Shown: one piece after another, positions 21,729 through 29,765 of the stretch
How positions within the stretch are numbered: position 1 is the stretch's first letter
Layout: each line of letters starts with the position of its first letter
Source of the DNA: a virus
Virus record (IMG/VR): IMGVR_UViG_3300009285_002938
Coordinates: 1-39,245 of that record
Length of the DNA stretch: 39,245 nucleotides
Direction: 5' to 3' (one strand)
Program-made: the position numbers and the translations under genes
The notes under the pieces: generated by a model
The model's database searches: none
The model's input: the letters and a program-made list of their open reading frames with translations, nothing else
Told to the model about the DNA's origin: nothing

Positions 21729-23335
21729 ATGAATCCACACCTTTAGGGTTTATTGTAAATAATAATATTCTATCCGAGAATGGCTCGCCTATAGAATTTA
21801 AGGATCACCGTTTTTTAATTAGACCCTATACTGATACGAGCGAAGTTCAGGTGGTGATGAAACCCAGTCAGATCGGATGGTCTGTTTTAGGAATTAACAA
21901 AGCATTATGGCTTGCTAAATATAAAAAGGCAAATGTAATATATACATTACCAAGCAAGAGTGTGGTTAAAGACTTTGTCTCCCCTAAGGTTGACCCAATC
22001 ATCATCCAGAACCCTATTTATCAGTCTTGGATGGGTAAGACTGAGTCTATTGCCTTGAAGTCTGTTGGTGAGAGGTTTATTTACTTTAGAGGTAGCTGGG
22101 AAGAGACAAGTGCGATCTCAATATCTGCTCACATTTTGATCAATGATGAGGCTGATCGCTCTAATCAAAAAGTGTTATCTACCTACCAGACAAGATTAGA
22201 TGATGCTAAACGTGAACGGCCTGATTTGGGATTTATATGGCAGTGGTCTAATCCTTCCATTCCCGGATATGGCGTAGATGAAACATGGCAACATTCAGAT
22301 CAGAAACATTGGTTTATCAAATGTCCACATTGCAATAGTGAGTTTTACTTAAAGTTCCCGGATAATATTAACTTTCAAACAGAACAATATATTTGTACTA
22401 ATTGTCAAAAGACTTTATCTGATGATGATAGGCGATATGGTCGGTGGGTTAAGAAGTTCACCAATAGGGATATATCCGGCTATTGGATCTCACAACTAAT
22501 GGTCCCTTGGATTTCTGCTAAGGATATAATAAAAAAGTCAAAGGGTGACAAGTCTATTTTCCATAATTTCTGTCTGGGTTTGCCATATATATCTGCTGAT
22601 GAGTCAGTATCAAGAAAAACCATTACCGATTGTATTATCCCGACTGTTAATCCCCGGACCCATGTGGTTATCGGTGTTGATAATGGGGTAGTTAAAACTG
22701 TAGTGGTAGGCAATGTGCATGGAATATTTAAGATATATCAGACAGAGTCATGGGAGGATATAGAGGCAGACTTAATCAGATATAACGCCACTATGGTTAT
22801 TGATGCTAACCCTTATCCTACCAGGCCCAAGCAATTGGTGGCTAAGTATCCAGGGCGGGTATTTGTTCACTACTTTGTCCAGGAGCAGAAAGACTTACAG
22901 ATTATCAAATGGGGTGAGGGAGATAAGGATGGAGTGGTTATATCCGATCGGACAAAAATAATAGATATGGTAGTATCGGAGTTAAAAAATCAGGAGATTA
23001 TATTTAATTTAACTTTAACTGAACTTGAGCAATATATTTACGATTGGACTCAGTTATATAGAACTATTGAGGAAAATGCTCAAGGTATTCAGAAACCGGT
23101 TTGGAGGACTATTGAGGATCGGAGAGACCATTATGCATTTGCTCAAATATATTGGCGGGTAGCGTTAGAAAAGGTTTTCGTTTTTGGAGGAGTTGTTAAA
23201 ACACCATCAAAGAAAAAGAGCAGTATATTTAAAGAAGGAGTTTATGTTAGTCCCGACCAAACTATTCCGGCGATTGATGTAAAAGAAGTATTACAGCGGT
23301 CTATTAAAGGCAAAAAAGACTGGCGGACTAAATAA
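21710..23335 (+). CDS. terL: Terminase large subunit (gpA-like)
   Basis: A 541-residue packaging ATPase-nuclease. The ATPase part has the degenerate Walker A MKPSQIGWS (50-58) and Walker B HILINDEADR (141-150), as in lambda gpA-like terminases. A zinc-binding insertion CPHC (205-208) with CTNC (229-232) is also typical of that group. The nuclease part contains VVIGVDNG with D324, then VIDANPYPTRP, and a final DHYAFAQIYW. It cuts concatemers and drives DNA into the prohead through the portal encoded downstream. Its last 8 bases overlap the end of the convergent minus-strand gene. Confidence 0.9.
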   Translation: MDNSKIDESTPLGFIVNNNILSENGSPIEFKDHRFLIRPYTDTSEVQVVMKPSQIGWSVLGINKALWLAKYKKANVIYTLPSKSVVKDFVSPKVDPIIIQNPIYQSWMGKTESIALKSVGERFIYFRGSWEETSAISISAHILINDEADRSNQKVLSTYQTRLDDAKRERPDLGFIWQWSNPSIPGYGVDETWQHSDQKHWFIKCPHCNSEFYLKFPDNINFQTEQYICTNCQKTLSDDDRRYGRWVKKFTNRDISGYWISQLMVPWISAKDIIKKSKGDKSIFHNFCLGLPYISADESVSRKTITDCIIPTVNPRTHVVIGVDNGVVKTVVVGNVHGIFKIYQTESWEDIEADLIRYNATMVIDANPYPTRPKQLVAKYPGRVFVHYFVQEQKDLQIIKWGEGDKDGVVISDRTKIIDMVVSELKNQEIIFNLTLTELEQYIYDWTQLYRTIEENAQGIQKPVWRTIEDRRDHYAFAQIYWRVALEKVFVFGGVVKTPSKKKSSIFKEGVYVSPDQTIPAIDVKEVLQRSIKGKKDWRTK

Positions 23336-23549
23336 TCCTATATATCACTTTGCAAAATTTGCATAGGATATCATGCGGGCGTTTAATTACTTCCCTAACC
23401 TCATCAAAGATAACTATTCTAAGCTCATCATAATATTGGGTAACTATCTTGCCGCAGGTATTGCATCTTAGGTCTTTAAGTGTAGCTGGGGAACTATTGT
23501 CTAATATTACCGTTACTATCTTAACATTTCTTTCCGGTAAAATGGTCAC
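23328..23549 (-). CDS. Minus-strand zinc-binding protein
   Basis: The only convincing minus-strand gene. GTG 23549 starts 73 residues with LRCNTCGKIVTQYYDELRI and a later DILCKFCKVIYRII, two CxxC pairs forming a Com-like zinc ribbon. A minus-strand TATAAT lies 6 nt before the GTG. It is set between terL and portal genes, facing terL, so its mRNA would be antisense to the end of terL. Similar small zinc proteins can be translation or transcription modulators, but the target here is unknown. Confidence 0.7.
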   Translation of the reverse strand: MTILPERNVKIVTVILDNSSPATLKDLRCNTCGKIVTQYYDELRIVIFDEVREVIKRPHDILCKFCKVIYRII

Positions 23550-23555
23550 ATCTTA

Positions 23556-23561
23556 ATTATA
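23556..23561 (-). promoter_or_regulatory. Minus-strand -10 box TATAAT
   Basis: Read on the minus strand, TTG precedes TATAAT, and 6 nt separate it from the GTG at 23549. This is the leaderless spacing of the + strand promoters and is strong support for the minus-strand gene. It is back to back with the portal promoter 30 bp away. Confidence 0.6.
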
Positions 23562-23590
23562 CAATATATTAAAGATCACCGAATTTAGTG

Positions 23591-23596
23591 TATAAT
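23591..23596 (+). promoter_or_regulatory. -10 box TATAAT for portal gene
   Basis: TG directly precedes TATAAT, and 7 nt separate it from ATG 23604. No -35 or Shine-Dalgarno is clear. With the minus-strand box at 23556-23561 it forms a divergent promoter pair in a 54-bp interval. Confidence 0.6.
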
Positions 23597-23603
23597 TAAA
23601 ATA

Positions 23604-25664
23604 ATGCTAACTTCGCCTAATTTCTCCCAGCCACTTTCAAATGATGAAAGGATCGAGGGCCCTCTTGATGAGGGTATGGATGATGAGCCTTTATCCATTG
23701 ATTTATCCGATGAGGATGTCTTGCGTTTGATAAGAAAAACTATTGAACAAGCTGAGATATTTTGGAATAAAGAATTAGAGATAGATAAGGTTAGAGAGAA
23801 GGCGGAAACCTATTATCTAGGGAAAACCCTCAACGAAGAGGATTTATATGAGCATCAAGTGCCATATAAAAACAACCGGATTTTAACCGCTATTGAGATT
23901 TTAGTCCCCTTAATTAACTCGCAATTTGCCCAACCTATTGTTACAGAGGCAGAGGATACAGATGAGTCAAGAGAGTTGGCAAGAGATTTGGAGAATGTGT
24001 TACTCGCTAAAGTTGAGGATCTATATCTTAAGGCTCGGTTTGCCATGTGTGCCAGACATCTATTGATAGGATACAGGAACGCTATCTTAAAGTATCGTTT
24101 TGATCCTAATATTGGCAAAAAGACTCCCGATGGCACCAGAAAAGGCGGGGTAGTAGTTGAGGTAGTTAGACCTGCCAAGGTAGTTTTTTCGGAGGGTGCA
24201 TCAGATCCAGATAACATCCCCGTTATTGCCGAGTATATGGATGATTTAACTAGGGAAGAGATACTATTTAAGTTCCCCGAAAAGAAAGCGGAATTGTTTG
24301 CTCATTGGGGGATAAAAGTAGGTACCAAAGCCCAGCTTGCCAAAAAAGAAGGGTATATAGAGGTTTACTTTACTTACTATGATAGCCAGGGTGAACAACA
24401 GGAAGGCGTGGCCTGGAAGTTAGACGATATATTGCTGGGCAAGCATAAAAACCCCAACTATAACTATGATGAATATCAGCAAATGCCGGATGGTAAGTAT
24501 AGAGCATTAAACTTCTTTGATAAACCCAAAAAGCCCTACATTATTATAAATCATACTAACTTAGGTAAATATGTGATTGATGACACCTCGCTGGCAGAAC
24601 AAGCCCATACTCAACAGGATGTATTGGAAAAACGTGGCAGGCAGATAGTGGAAAATGCGGATCAAGCCTCGGCAGGACTAGTTTTAAACTCCAATATGAT
24701 TTCACAGGATGATGCCAAAAAGATTATTGGTGATCCGTCTGAAAAGTTAATGGTGGCAGGAGATGTCAGGTCGGCAGCAGCCAGGCTTCCATATAATGCT
24801 TTGCCCAACTATGTATTAAATGATAAAGTTGATGCTAGGGGCGAGATTGATAATATCTTCGGCGCTAACGCTCCTGTCCGGGGTGAAAACTCAGGAATTG
24901 AGACATTAGGTCAGGAAGTGATGTCACAACGGGCCAATATGGGTAGGTTGCAGACTGTTACCGATGCCCTGGAGGATGCTGCCGACAAACTTTATAAAGC
25001 CTTCGTCCAGATGATGAAAGTATACATGGATGAGGAGGAAATTATCAGGTTTACACCATCAGAGGGTAAGACTAGGTTTATTAAATGGTCACAGGCTAAA
25101 ATAGAAGATGGAGTACAAGTTAGAGTTAAGGCTGGGTCAGCCTTGCCTAAAGATAAATTTGCCTTAAAGAATGAAACAATACAGGCCATAGCCATTCTTG
25201 ACCCTTTGTCTATAGCCGAAGGGTTAGATAAGCCTAATCCTAAAGAATGGGCTAAAAGATTAGTCTATTACAGATTCTTTATGGATAAGTATTTAGCGGA
25301 GATTTTAGGAGATGAAGGGTCGGGAGGAGTAGATTCTCAGGCTATGGGAGATTTACAGGTTTTGATGAGTGGACAAACTCCGCCAGTGCCGGATGCGCCG
25401 TCTAAAGAATACATTGCTACTATAGAAAAGTTTATGTCCTCTCCCGGGTTCCAGCAATTACAAGATCCTAATATTAAACAGGCTATAGTGGAGTTTGCAA
25501 AAGCGGTAATGGCAAAAGCTCAACAGGGAATGGGAGAGGGTGAGCAGCCAGTTACGCCGACAGAGCAACCACTAGCAGGAGAGGAAGCACCAGTAGAAAC
25601 CCCTACTCCTGGAGGTGGTATAATTAGTAAGTTGAGAGGTTTATTTGGAGGAGGACAAACTTAA
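23604..25664 (+). CDS. Portal protein
   Basis: A 686-residue protein right after terL, of the size of P22-like portals. It begins with an acidic region (DLSDEDVLRLIRKTIEQAE) and contains a central mixed domain (ILKYRFDPNIGKK, VVVEVVRPAKVVFSEGASD), a long helical core (LEKRGRQIVENADQASAGL, RGEIDNIFGANAPV), and a low-complexity Gln/Pro/Gly-rich C-terminus (QPVTPTEQPLAGEEAPVE) typical of portal tails. The portal ring forms the DNA entry vertex. It has its own leaderless-type promoter and is followed by a tiny gene and the capsid gene. Confidence 0.85.
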   Translation: MLTSPNFSQPLSNDERIEGPLDEGMDDEPLSIDLSDEDVLRLIRKTIEQAEIFWNKELEIDKVREKAETYYLGKTLNEEDLYEHQVPYKNNRILTAIEILVPLINSQFAQPIVTEAEDTDESRELARDLENVLLAKVEDLYLKARFAMCARHLLIGYRNAILKYRFDPNIGKKTPDGTRKGGVVVEVVRPAKVVFSEGASDPDNIPVIAEYMDDLTREEILFKFPEKKAELFAHWGIKVGTKAQLAKKEGYIEVYFTYYDSQGEQQEGVAWKLDDILLGKHKNPNYNYDEYQQMPDGKYRALNFFDKPKKPYIIINHTNLGKYVIDDTSLAEQAHTQQDVLEKRGRQIVENADQASAGLVLNSNMISQDDAKKIIGDPSEKLMVAGDVRSAAARLPYNALPNYVLNDKVDARGEIDNIFGANAPVRGENSGIETLGQEVMSQRANMGRLQTVTDALEDAADKLYKAFVQMMKVYMDEEEIIRFTPSEGKTRFIKWSQAKIEDGVQVRVKAGSALPKDKFALKNETIQAIAILDPLSIAEGLDKPNPKEWAKRLVYYRFFMDKYLAEILGDEGSGGVDSQAMGDLQVLMSGQTPPVPDAPSKEYIATIEKFMSSPGFQQLQDPNIKQAIVEFAKAVMAKAQQGMGEGEQPVTPTEQPLAGEEAPVETPTPGGGIISKLRGLFGGGQT

Positions 25665-25810
25665 TGCCTATAGTTAATGGAAAACACTTTGCGTATAATA
25701 AAGAGGGTTACAAAAAAGCCGCGTTAGCTCAAAGAATGAGTATAAAGAAAAAAGAAGTTAGCGGGGATAAAAAACAAATTGCGATGGTTTTAAGGGCAAA
25801 TAAAGCATAA
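25664..25810 (+). CDS. Small conserved phage protein between portal and capsid
   Basis: A 48-residue basic protein whose ATG shares the last base of the portal stop. It reads MPIVNGKHFAYNKEGYKKAA, then LAQRMSIKKKEVSGDKKQIA. Similar tiny basic proteins with a PxVxGKHFxY-type start are often found at this place in phage genomes. The function is unknown; a head-assembly or DNA-contact role is possible. Confidence 0.65.
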   Translation: MPIVNGKHFAYNKEGYKKAALAQRMSIKKKEVSGDKKQIAMVLRANKA

Positions 25811-25819
25811 GTTGGTCTC

Positions 25820-25849
25820 TTGACAGAGGATTTTAGGGTAGTATATAAT
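25820..25849 (+). promoter_or_regulatory. Sigma70-type promoter for major capsid gene
   Basis: Consensus TTGACA at 25820-25825 and consensus TATAAT at 25844-25849 are separated by 18 bp, one of the strongest promoters in the window, as expected for a capsid gene. Transcription should start near 25857, then pass through the hairpins at 25863-25905. Confidence 0.75.
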
Positions 25850-25862
25850 TAACATAGTCAGA

Positions 25863-25905
25863 AGTCTTTAAGACTCAACCGAGAAATCGGTGGGGTCTTT
25901 TTTTT
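25863..25905 (+). terminator. Leader terminator with competing hairpin before capsid gene
   Basis: AAGACTC (25870-25876) pairs with GGGTCTT (25893-25899), enclosing ACCGA-GAAA-TCGGT, and eight T follow. This is a textbook intrinsic terminator between promoter and gene. AGTCT (25863-25867) can instead pair with AGACT (25871-25875) and would break the terminator, as in attenuators. Only 8 nt separate the T run from ATG 25914. Confidence 0.7.
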
Positions 25906-25913
25906 GTACTAAT

Positions 25914-26981
25914 ATGGCATCATTTACACAGAGAGTAGTTTCAATAACACAAGATATGATCGTTCCCAAAGTGTTCGATCAGTTCCTTTCAGATAACCTC
26001 GCAACTTTTCGTTTCATCTCAAATGGTAAAAAGTGGGTAGGTGAAACCATTAAATTCCCGGCCAAGATTGCTAAAAATACCACAGGCGGTTCTTTCTCCG
26101 GTTTGGATACTCACAATGTCGATGCGGTAGAAACTAGACAAACCTTATCTTATGATCTAAGGGCTTATGAGATTCCGGTGGCTATCCCAGGATTGGATAG
26201 ATTAGTTAATGCAACTGAGGCTCAGGTGGTTAATCTAGTCAAGACCGAGATGGAATCCACTGCCCAAGATGGTTTGGATGATGTAGGGACTATGTTTTAT
26301 TCAGACGGGACAGGCAATGCTTCTAAAAACTTCAATGGTTTGGCTAATCTGGCAGATGATGGTACAACTGCCACTAATGTTGGTAATTTATCCAGGACAA
26401 CTTATTCTTCATTAAACGGGGCTGTTAATGCCTCCGGCGGAACTATGACTTTAACAAAACTTGCTACATTACATTCAGATGTGGCAGCCGGATCAGCTAC
26501 CTCACAAAAACCAACTTTGGCTATTTCGGATGAAACGGTCTGGAATCATTTTGAATCCCTTTTGACACCGGCAGTACAGGCAAATTATTCAGCCAATGGT
26601 TTACCGGTTGTGACCAGAACTTCCAGAGGCGCAATGTCAGCAGGAGAATTAAAGGGCGCGGCAGGTTTTACTTCCCTTATCTATAAAGGTATCCCCTGGG
26701 TAGCAGATGAGAAAGCTACAGCTCAAACAGTCTTTATGATTAATGAAAATTACCTAATGTGGTATGGGATTAATGATCCGCAAATGTCACAGCCTAACTT
26801 TGGTGAGAATGTAGAGGGAGTATATATGGATATCCCATCTAAATATTCAGGACTTAACTGGTCCGGGCTTATGAAACCTATTAATCAGTATGGTGAGGTT
26901 GGACATATCTATCTATTTGGAAACCTGGTAACTAACCAACCCAGGAGACAAGGAAAACTAACGGGGGTAACAGGAGTATGA
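25914..26981 (+). CDS. Major capsid protein (HK97-fold type)
   Basis: 355 residues from ATG 25914; the longer in-frame GTG at 25890 lies inside the terminator stem and is unlikely. The N-terminal helix MASFTQRVVSITQDMIVPKV, the extended strand KWVGETIKFPAKIAKNTT, the AYEIPVAIPGLDRLVNATEA helix region and the late VFMINENYLMWYGINDPQ and LFGNLVTNQPRRQGKLTG match HK97-like coat proteins encoded after portal genes. It is the shell subunit. No Shine-Dalgarno is present; expression must rely on the strong promoter and the leader. Confidence 0.82.
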   Translation: MASFTQRVVSITQDMIVPKVFDQFLSDNLATFRFISNGKKWVGETIKFPAKIAKNTTGGSFSGLDTHNVDAVETRQTLSYDLRAYEIPVAIPGLDRLVNATEAQVVNLVKTEMESTAQDGLDDVGTMFYSDGTGNASKNFNGLANLADDGTTATNVGNLSRTTYSSLNGAVNASGGTMTLTKLATLHSDVAAGSATSQKPTLAISDETVWNHFESLLTPAVQANYSANGLPVVTRTSRGAMSAGELKGAAGFTSLIYKGIPWVADEKATAQTVFMINENYLMWYGINDPQMSQPNFGENVEGVYMDIPSKYSGLNWSGLMKPINQYGEVGHIYLFGNLVTNQPRRQGKLTGVTGV

Positions 26982-27706
26982 TAAATCTAGCAGCACAATC
27001 AATATTTGACGAATCAAGCGTAAGACAACACCAGCTGGGTAGTCTGGGAGTTGATAAATATGGTGACAAATACCGCTATGTTCAAGCGGGAGCTGTAGCT
27101 TTAGTTACGGGTAATTTATTACAGGAAGCAGCAGAAGATACTAATTATCGGTCAATGGCTGTTGATACTGCCGCAGCTATTGGTGATACCGTAGTTTCAG
27201 TAACTTTAGGCGGGACAGCAGTTACAGCAAACCAGTTTGAGGAAGGTTTATTAGCTGTTGAGTCAGGGGCAGGAATCGGTCAGCAATTCCATATTAAAGA
27301 ACATGAGGTACAAACATCCACCACCGGATCTTGTAATTTTACACTGGATAGACCGTTAAAGATTGCCTTGACAACTTCATCTCAGGTAACTGTTAGAAAG
27401 AATCCTTATGATGGGGTGATCCAATATCCGGTGACTACTCAAACAGGCGGGGCAGTCGGAGTGGCACTATATGCCCAAACAATTGCCTACTTTGGCTGGA
27501 TTAAATCAGGCGGAGCAACATATTGTCTATTTGACACAGGGGATAATTCCTCAAATGGAGTTGGGGGGATAGTACCAAGTGCAGCAGTAGCAGGTTCAGT
27601 TAAAGTAGCTGCTGAAACTGATGCTTCTCCAAACTACATCGGATTTGCCAGGGAAGTAGCATCAACTGATTCGACAATGGGATTAGTTCATTTGACGATA
27701 GATTAA
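26978..27706 (+). CDS. Capsid-associated protein (decoration or head fibre base)
   Basis: A 242-residue beta-rich protein overlapping the capsid gene by ATGA. It reads DKYGDKYRYVQAGAVALVTG, then VVSVTLGGTAVTANQFEEG and a barrel-like QTIAYFGWIKSGGATYC. Such proteins next to major capsid genes commonly decorate or stabilise the shell. The pattern is common in phages that encode a capsid and this partner as a coupled pair. The exact role is inferred from position. Confidence 0.65.
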   Translation: MINLAAQSIFDESSVRQHQLGSLGVDKYGDKYRYVQAGAVALVTGNLLQEAAEDTNYRSMAVDTAAAIGDTVVSVTLGGTAVTANQFEEGLLAVESGAGIGQQFHIKEHEVQTSTTGSCNFTLDRPLKIALTTSSQVTVRKNPYDGVIQYPVTTQTGGAVGVALYAQTIAYFGWIKSGGATYCLFDTGDNSSNGVGGIVPSAAVAGSVKVAAETDASPNYIGFAREVASTDSTMGLVHLTID

Positions 27707-27728
27707 CTGGTAAAACTTTGTAGACTAG

Positions 27729-27766
27729 GCTCATTGTTAAGGTTTTATCGGGAATGTAGAATGAGC
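27729..27766 (+). promoter_or_regulatory. Hairpin in the 3' region of the capsid operon
   Basis: GCTCATT at 27729-27735 pairs with AATGAGC at 27760-27766. It lies between the capsid-associated gene and the terminator at 27775. It may protect the capsid mRNA or form part of a leader for the DnaJ-type zinc gene. Evidence is limited to pairing. Confidence 0.4.
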
Positions 27767-27774
27767 AAAGAATT

Positions 27775-27797
27775 AAACCTCTTTGCGGAGGTTTTTT
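27775..27797 (+). terminator. Rho-independent terminator after capsid genes
   Basis: AAACCTC pairs with GAGGTTT (7 bp) around TTTGCG and continues into a six-T run. It ends 12 nt before ATG 27809, so downstream fibre genes probably rely on readthrough or on their own promoters. Confidence 0.75.
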
Positions 27798-27808
27798 AAA
27801 AGGAATAT

Positions 27809-27940
27809 ATGCCAAAAGATAAGAGAGAAAAGAAAGTAAAATTAACAATTCAGGATTGTTTAAATTGTGATGGTGAGGGTTCGGTAACAGGGAAGACACC
27901 TTGTGAGCTTTGTAACGGAACAGGCAAGGTAGAAAGATAA
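27809..27940 (+). CDS. Tiny DnaJ-type zinc knuckle protein
   Basis: A 43-residue protein with AAGGAA upstream. Its body holds two CxxCxGxG motifs: CLNCDGEG and CELCNGTG, separated by seven residues. This is the signature of the DnaJ/Hsp40 zinc domain, here with no J domain. In DnaJ the knuckles bind zinc and assist substrate handling. A folding-related role would fit a phage with GroES and GroEL, but such knuckles also occur in small unrelated proteins. Confidence 0.7.
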   Translation: MPKDKREKKVKLTIQDCLNCDGEGSVTGKTPCELCNGTGKVER

Positions 27941-27941
27941 T

Positions 27942-28916
27942 ATGGGAAAAGCTAGAGATCATATTAACGCATTAAAACAAGGACACAAGATTTATCCCGA
28001 AGATTTGGCAGGGATGCTTGGTTTACCCTATGTGGGAGATATTTTCTATGTTGATGCCAATGCCGGATCAGATACTGCCAACTCAGGTACTAGCCAAAAC
28101 AACGCTTTAGATACGGTTGCAGCGGCTTATGTTAAAATGACTACAGGAGAACATGATGTGACAATCATTGCTCCGTCAGGTGGCACAGGCAGAACTTCAG
28201 AAACAACTGCCATTACATGGGGTAAAAGATTTGCTCATTTGATTGGATCGGCTGCGCCTACAGCCCAGGATGCCAGGGCAGGTATTAATTTTGATACAGG
28301 TGGATCGTTAGTTATCTCCGAGAATGGGTGTATTTTTAAGAGCCTTACTCTTACCGGGACAGCAGACATTAATGAGCCAGTTTCAATTTCTGGTGACTAT
28401 AACGCTTTCATCGGTGTTGATTTTAAAGGATCACTCAATGCAACTACAGGAGATGATACAGCTATGCGATGTTTGAACTTAGACGGTGGACAGGAGAACT
28501 ACTTTGTAGGTTGCGCCCTTGGACAAGATACCATTATGAGAAGCGCTGCCAATGCAACTATTGAGTTTGAAAATGCGGCATCACGGAATGTCTTTGAGGA
28601 TTGTAGACTTATAGCAGCAATAGATGCGGCAACTCCTGTCCATATCCTATTTACCGGAACATCTGCTATTGACCGCTGGGTTGAATTCAAAAACTGTACT
28701 TTCTATTCATTCTCGGCTAATGATGTAACGGCGATGACCGCTTGTATGAACCTTTCAGCTCAAACAGCAACAGGCCATGTTCTTGTAACCGGTTTTCCTT
28801 ATCTCCAAGAAGGAATTACTGATTGGGAAGCAACGGCATCAGGCAGGATTTATATGCAAGCATTTACTGCAACAGCCAATATCCTTGGCTTGACTGTTAA
28901 TCCGACAGTGTCTTAA
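27942..28916 (+). CDS. Right-handed beta-helix virion protein
   Basis: A 324-residue protein starting one base after the previous stop. The first 32 residues are a short helical cap. IFYVDANAGSDTANSGTSQN is typical of phage beta-helix spikes and pectate-lyase-like proteins, and the following stretch has regular turns with Asn/Gly/Cys (ENGCIFKSLTLTG, NAFIGVDFKG, NYFVGCALG, RNVFEDCRLI, EFKNCTFYS). It is likely a head fibre or tail spike component that may contact surface glycans. No catalytic residues can be assigned. Confidence 0.7.
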   Translation: MGKARDHINALKQGHKIYPEDLAGMLGLPYVGDIFYVDANAGSDTANSGTSQNNALDTVAAAYVKMTTGEHDVTIIAPSGGTGRTSETTAITWGKRFAHLIGSAAPTAQDARAGINFDTGGSLVISENGCIFKSLTLTGTADINEPVSISGDYNAFIGVDFKGSLNATTGDDTAMRCLNLDGGQENYFVGCALGQDTIMRSAANATIEFENAASRNVFEDCRLIAAIDAATPVHILFTGTSAIDRWVEFKNCTFYSFSANDVTAMTACMNLSAQTATGHVLVTGFPYLQEGITDWEATASGRIYMQAFTATANILGLTVNPTVS

Positions 28917-28927
28917 TCCTACATCTA

Positions 28928-28955
28928 TTAACATAATCAGAAATTGTAGTATAAT
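28928..28955 (+). promoter_or_regulatory. Promoter TTAACA-16-TATAAT
   Basis: TTAACA at 28928-28933 and TATAAT at 28950-28955 are spaced by 16 bp. ATG 28964 follows after 8 nt, again predicting a leaderless or near-leaderless start. Confidence 0.6.
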
Positions 28956-28963
28956 ATTCTCAT

Positions 28964-29215
28964 ATGCCGATTATAGATCCATATACCCATGATTTTATCT
29001 ATAGAATAGGCGATGGCCCATTTATTGTAGGAGAGATAGAATTTAACCACGATAAAAAAGCTTCATTCCGCATAAATGGTATTTCAGAGCCTCTTCCACA
29101 GGATGTTTTAGTGGCTTTTACTGAATTTATAGAAAGAATTAAAAAAAGGTTTGATGATTTCGGGGGCTTAAAACACGTTGAGATTAAAGAAAAAGGTTAT
29201 GTAGAGCCAACTTAA
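28964..29215 (+). CDS. Hypothetical protein, 83 aa
   Basis: A compact alpha/beta protein with its own promoter on each side. It reads RIGDGPFIVGEIEFNHDKKA, then FRINGISEPLPQDVLVAFTE and a basic helix. Independent promoters imply a distinct transcript. No family is recognised; its place among fibre genes suggests a virion or assembly role. Confidence 0.6.
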   Translation: MPIIDPYTHDFIYRIGDGPFIVGEIEFNHDKKASFRINGISEPLPQDVLVAFTEFIERIKKRFDDFGGLKHVEIKEKGYVEPT

Positions 29216-29218
29216 AAG

Positions 29219-29227
29219 TGGTATAAT
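29219..29227 (+). promoter_or_regulatory. Extended -10 promoter (TGGTATAAT)
   Basis: Identical in core to the groES element at 8271. Six nt separate it from ATG 29234. Confidence 0.6.
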
Positions 29228-29233
29228 ATATTT

Positions 29234-29749
29234 ATGGCAAGGATTGCTGAATCACAGTATATAGATGGAAATTACAAGACTATCGGTAACCTCGGTTTAA
29301 TTACCAAAAAAACAGTCACTTTTGCTGGCGGAACGACTAACGCTTGGGGAGATGATGGCGGAACGTTGGATGCTGGTGTATTATTTACAGTAACCGGCTT
29401 AGTCTTTTGTAAGCTCTTAGCCGTTTGTAAGGGGACAAGTTTAACCTCAGATGGCGCAGCTACAATTTCAGTTGGGATTACAGGAGATACCGCAATTTTT
29501 TTGCCTGTTGAAACTGCCACTCAAATAGATGATGGACAAATATGGTTTAATGATGCCGCTAATGCCACTTATGGAATTATTGGTGAGGAAAGTGCGGCAA
29601 TAGACAACTTACCAGAATATGCCCTTAATGGAAATGACATAATTTTGACTGTGGCGGGAGGAGCTAATGTAACGGGTGGAATACTTGATATTTATGCAAT
29701 CTGGAACCCCATTTCTCCAGATGCGAATTTAGTAGACGCAGGTAATTAG
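29234..29749 (+). CDS. Putative virion structural protein, beta-rich
   Basis: A 171-residue protein composed largely of beta strands with Gly/Thr/Asn turns (KKTVTFAGGTTNAWGDDGG, DIILTVAGGANVTGGILDIY). This composition fits small phage capsid or tail decoration proteins. It has its own promoter, and the next gene has a separate box too. The specific function is unknown. Confidence 0.65.
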   Translation: MARIAESQYIDGNYKTIGNLGLITKKTVTFAGGTTNAWGDDGGTLDAGVLFTVTGLVFCKLLAVCKGTSLTSDGAATISVGITGDTAIFLPVETATQIDDGQIWFNDAANATYGIIGEESAAIDNLPEYALNGNDIILTVAGGANVTGGILDIYAIWNPISPDANLVDAGN

Positions 29750-29751
29750 AG

Positions 29752-29757
29752 TATAAT
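29752..29757 (+). promoter_or_regulatory. -10 box TATAAT before coiled-coil gene
   Basis: TATAAT followed by 8 nt and ATG 29766. No extended TG and no clear -35. The geometry matches the other leaderless-type promoters. Confidence 0.5.
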
Positions 29758-29765
29758 TAATCTGT

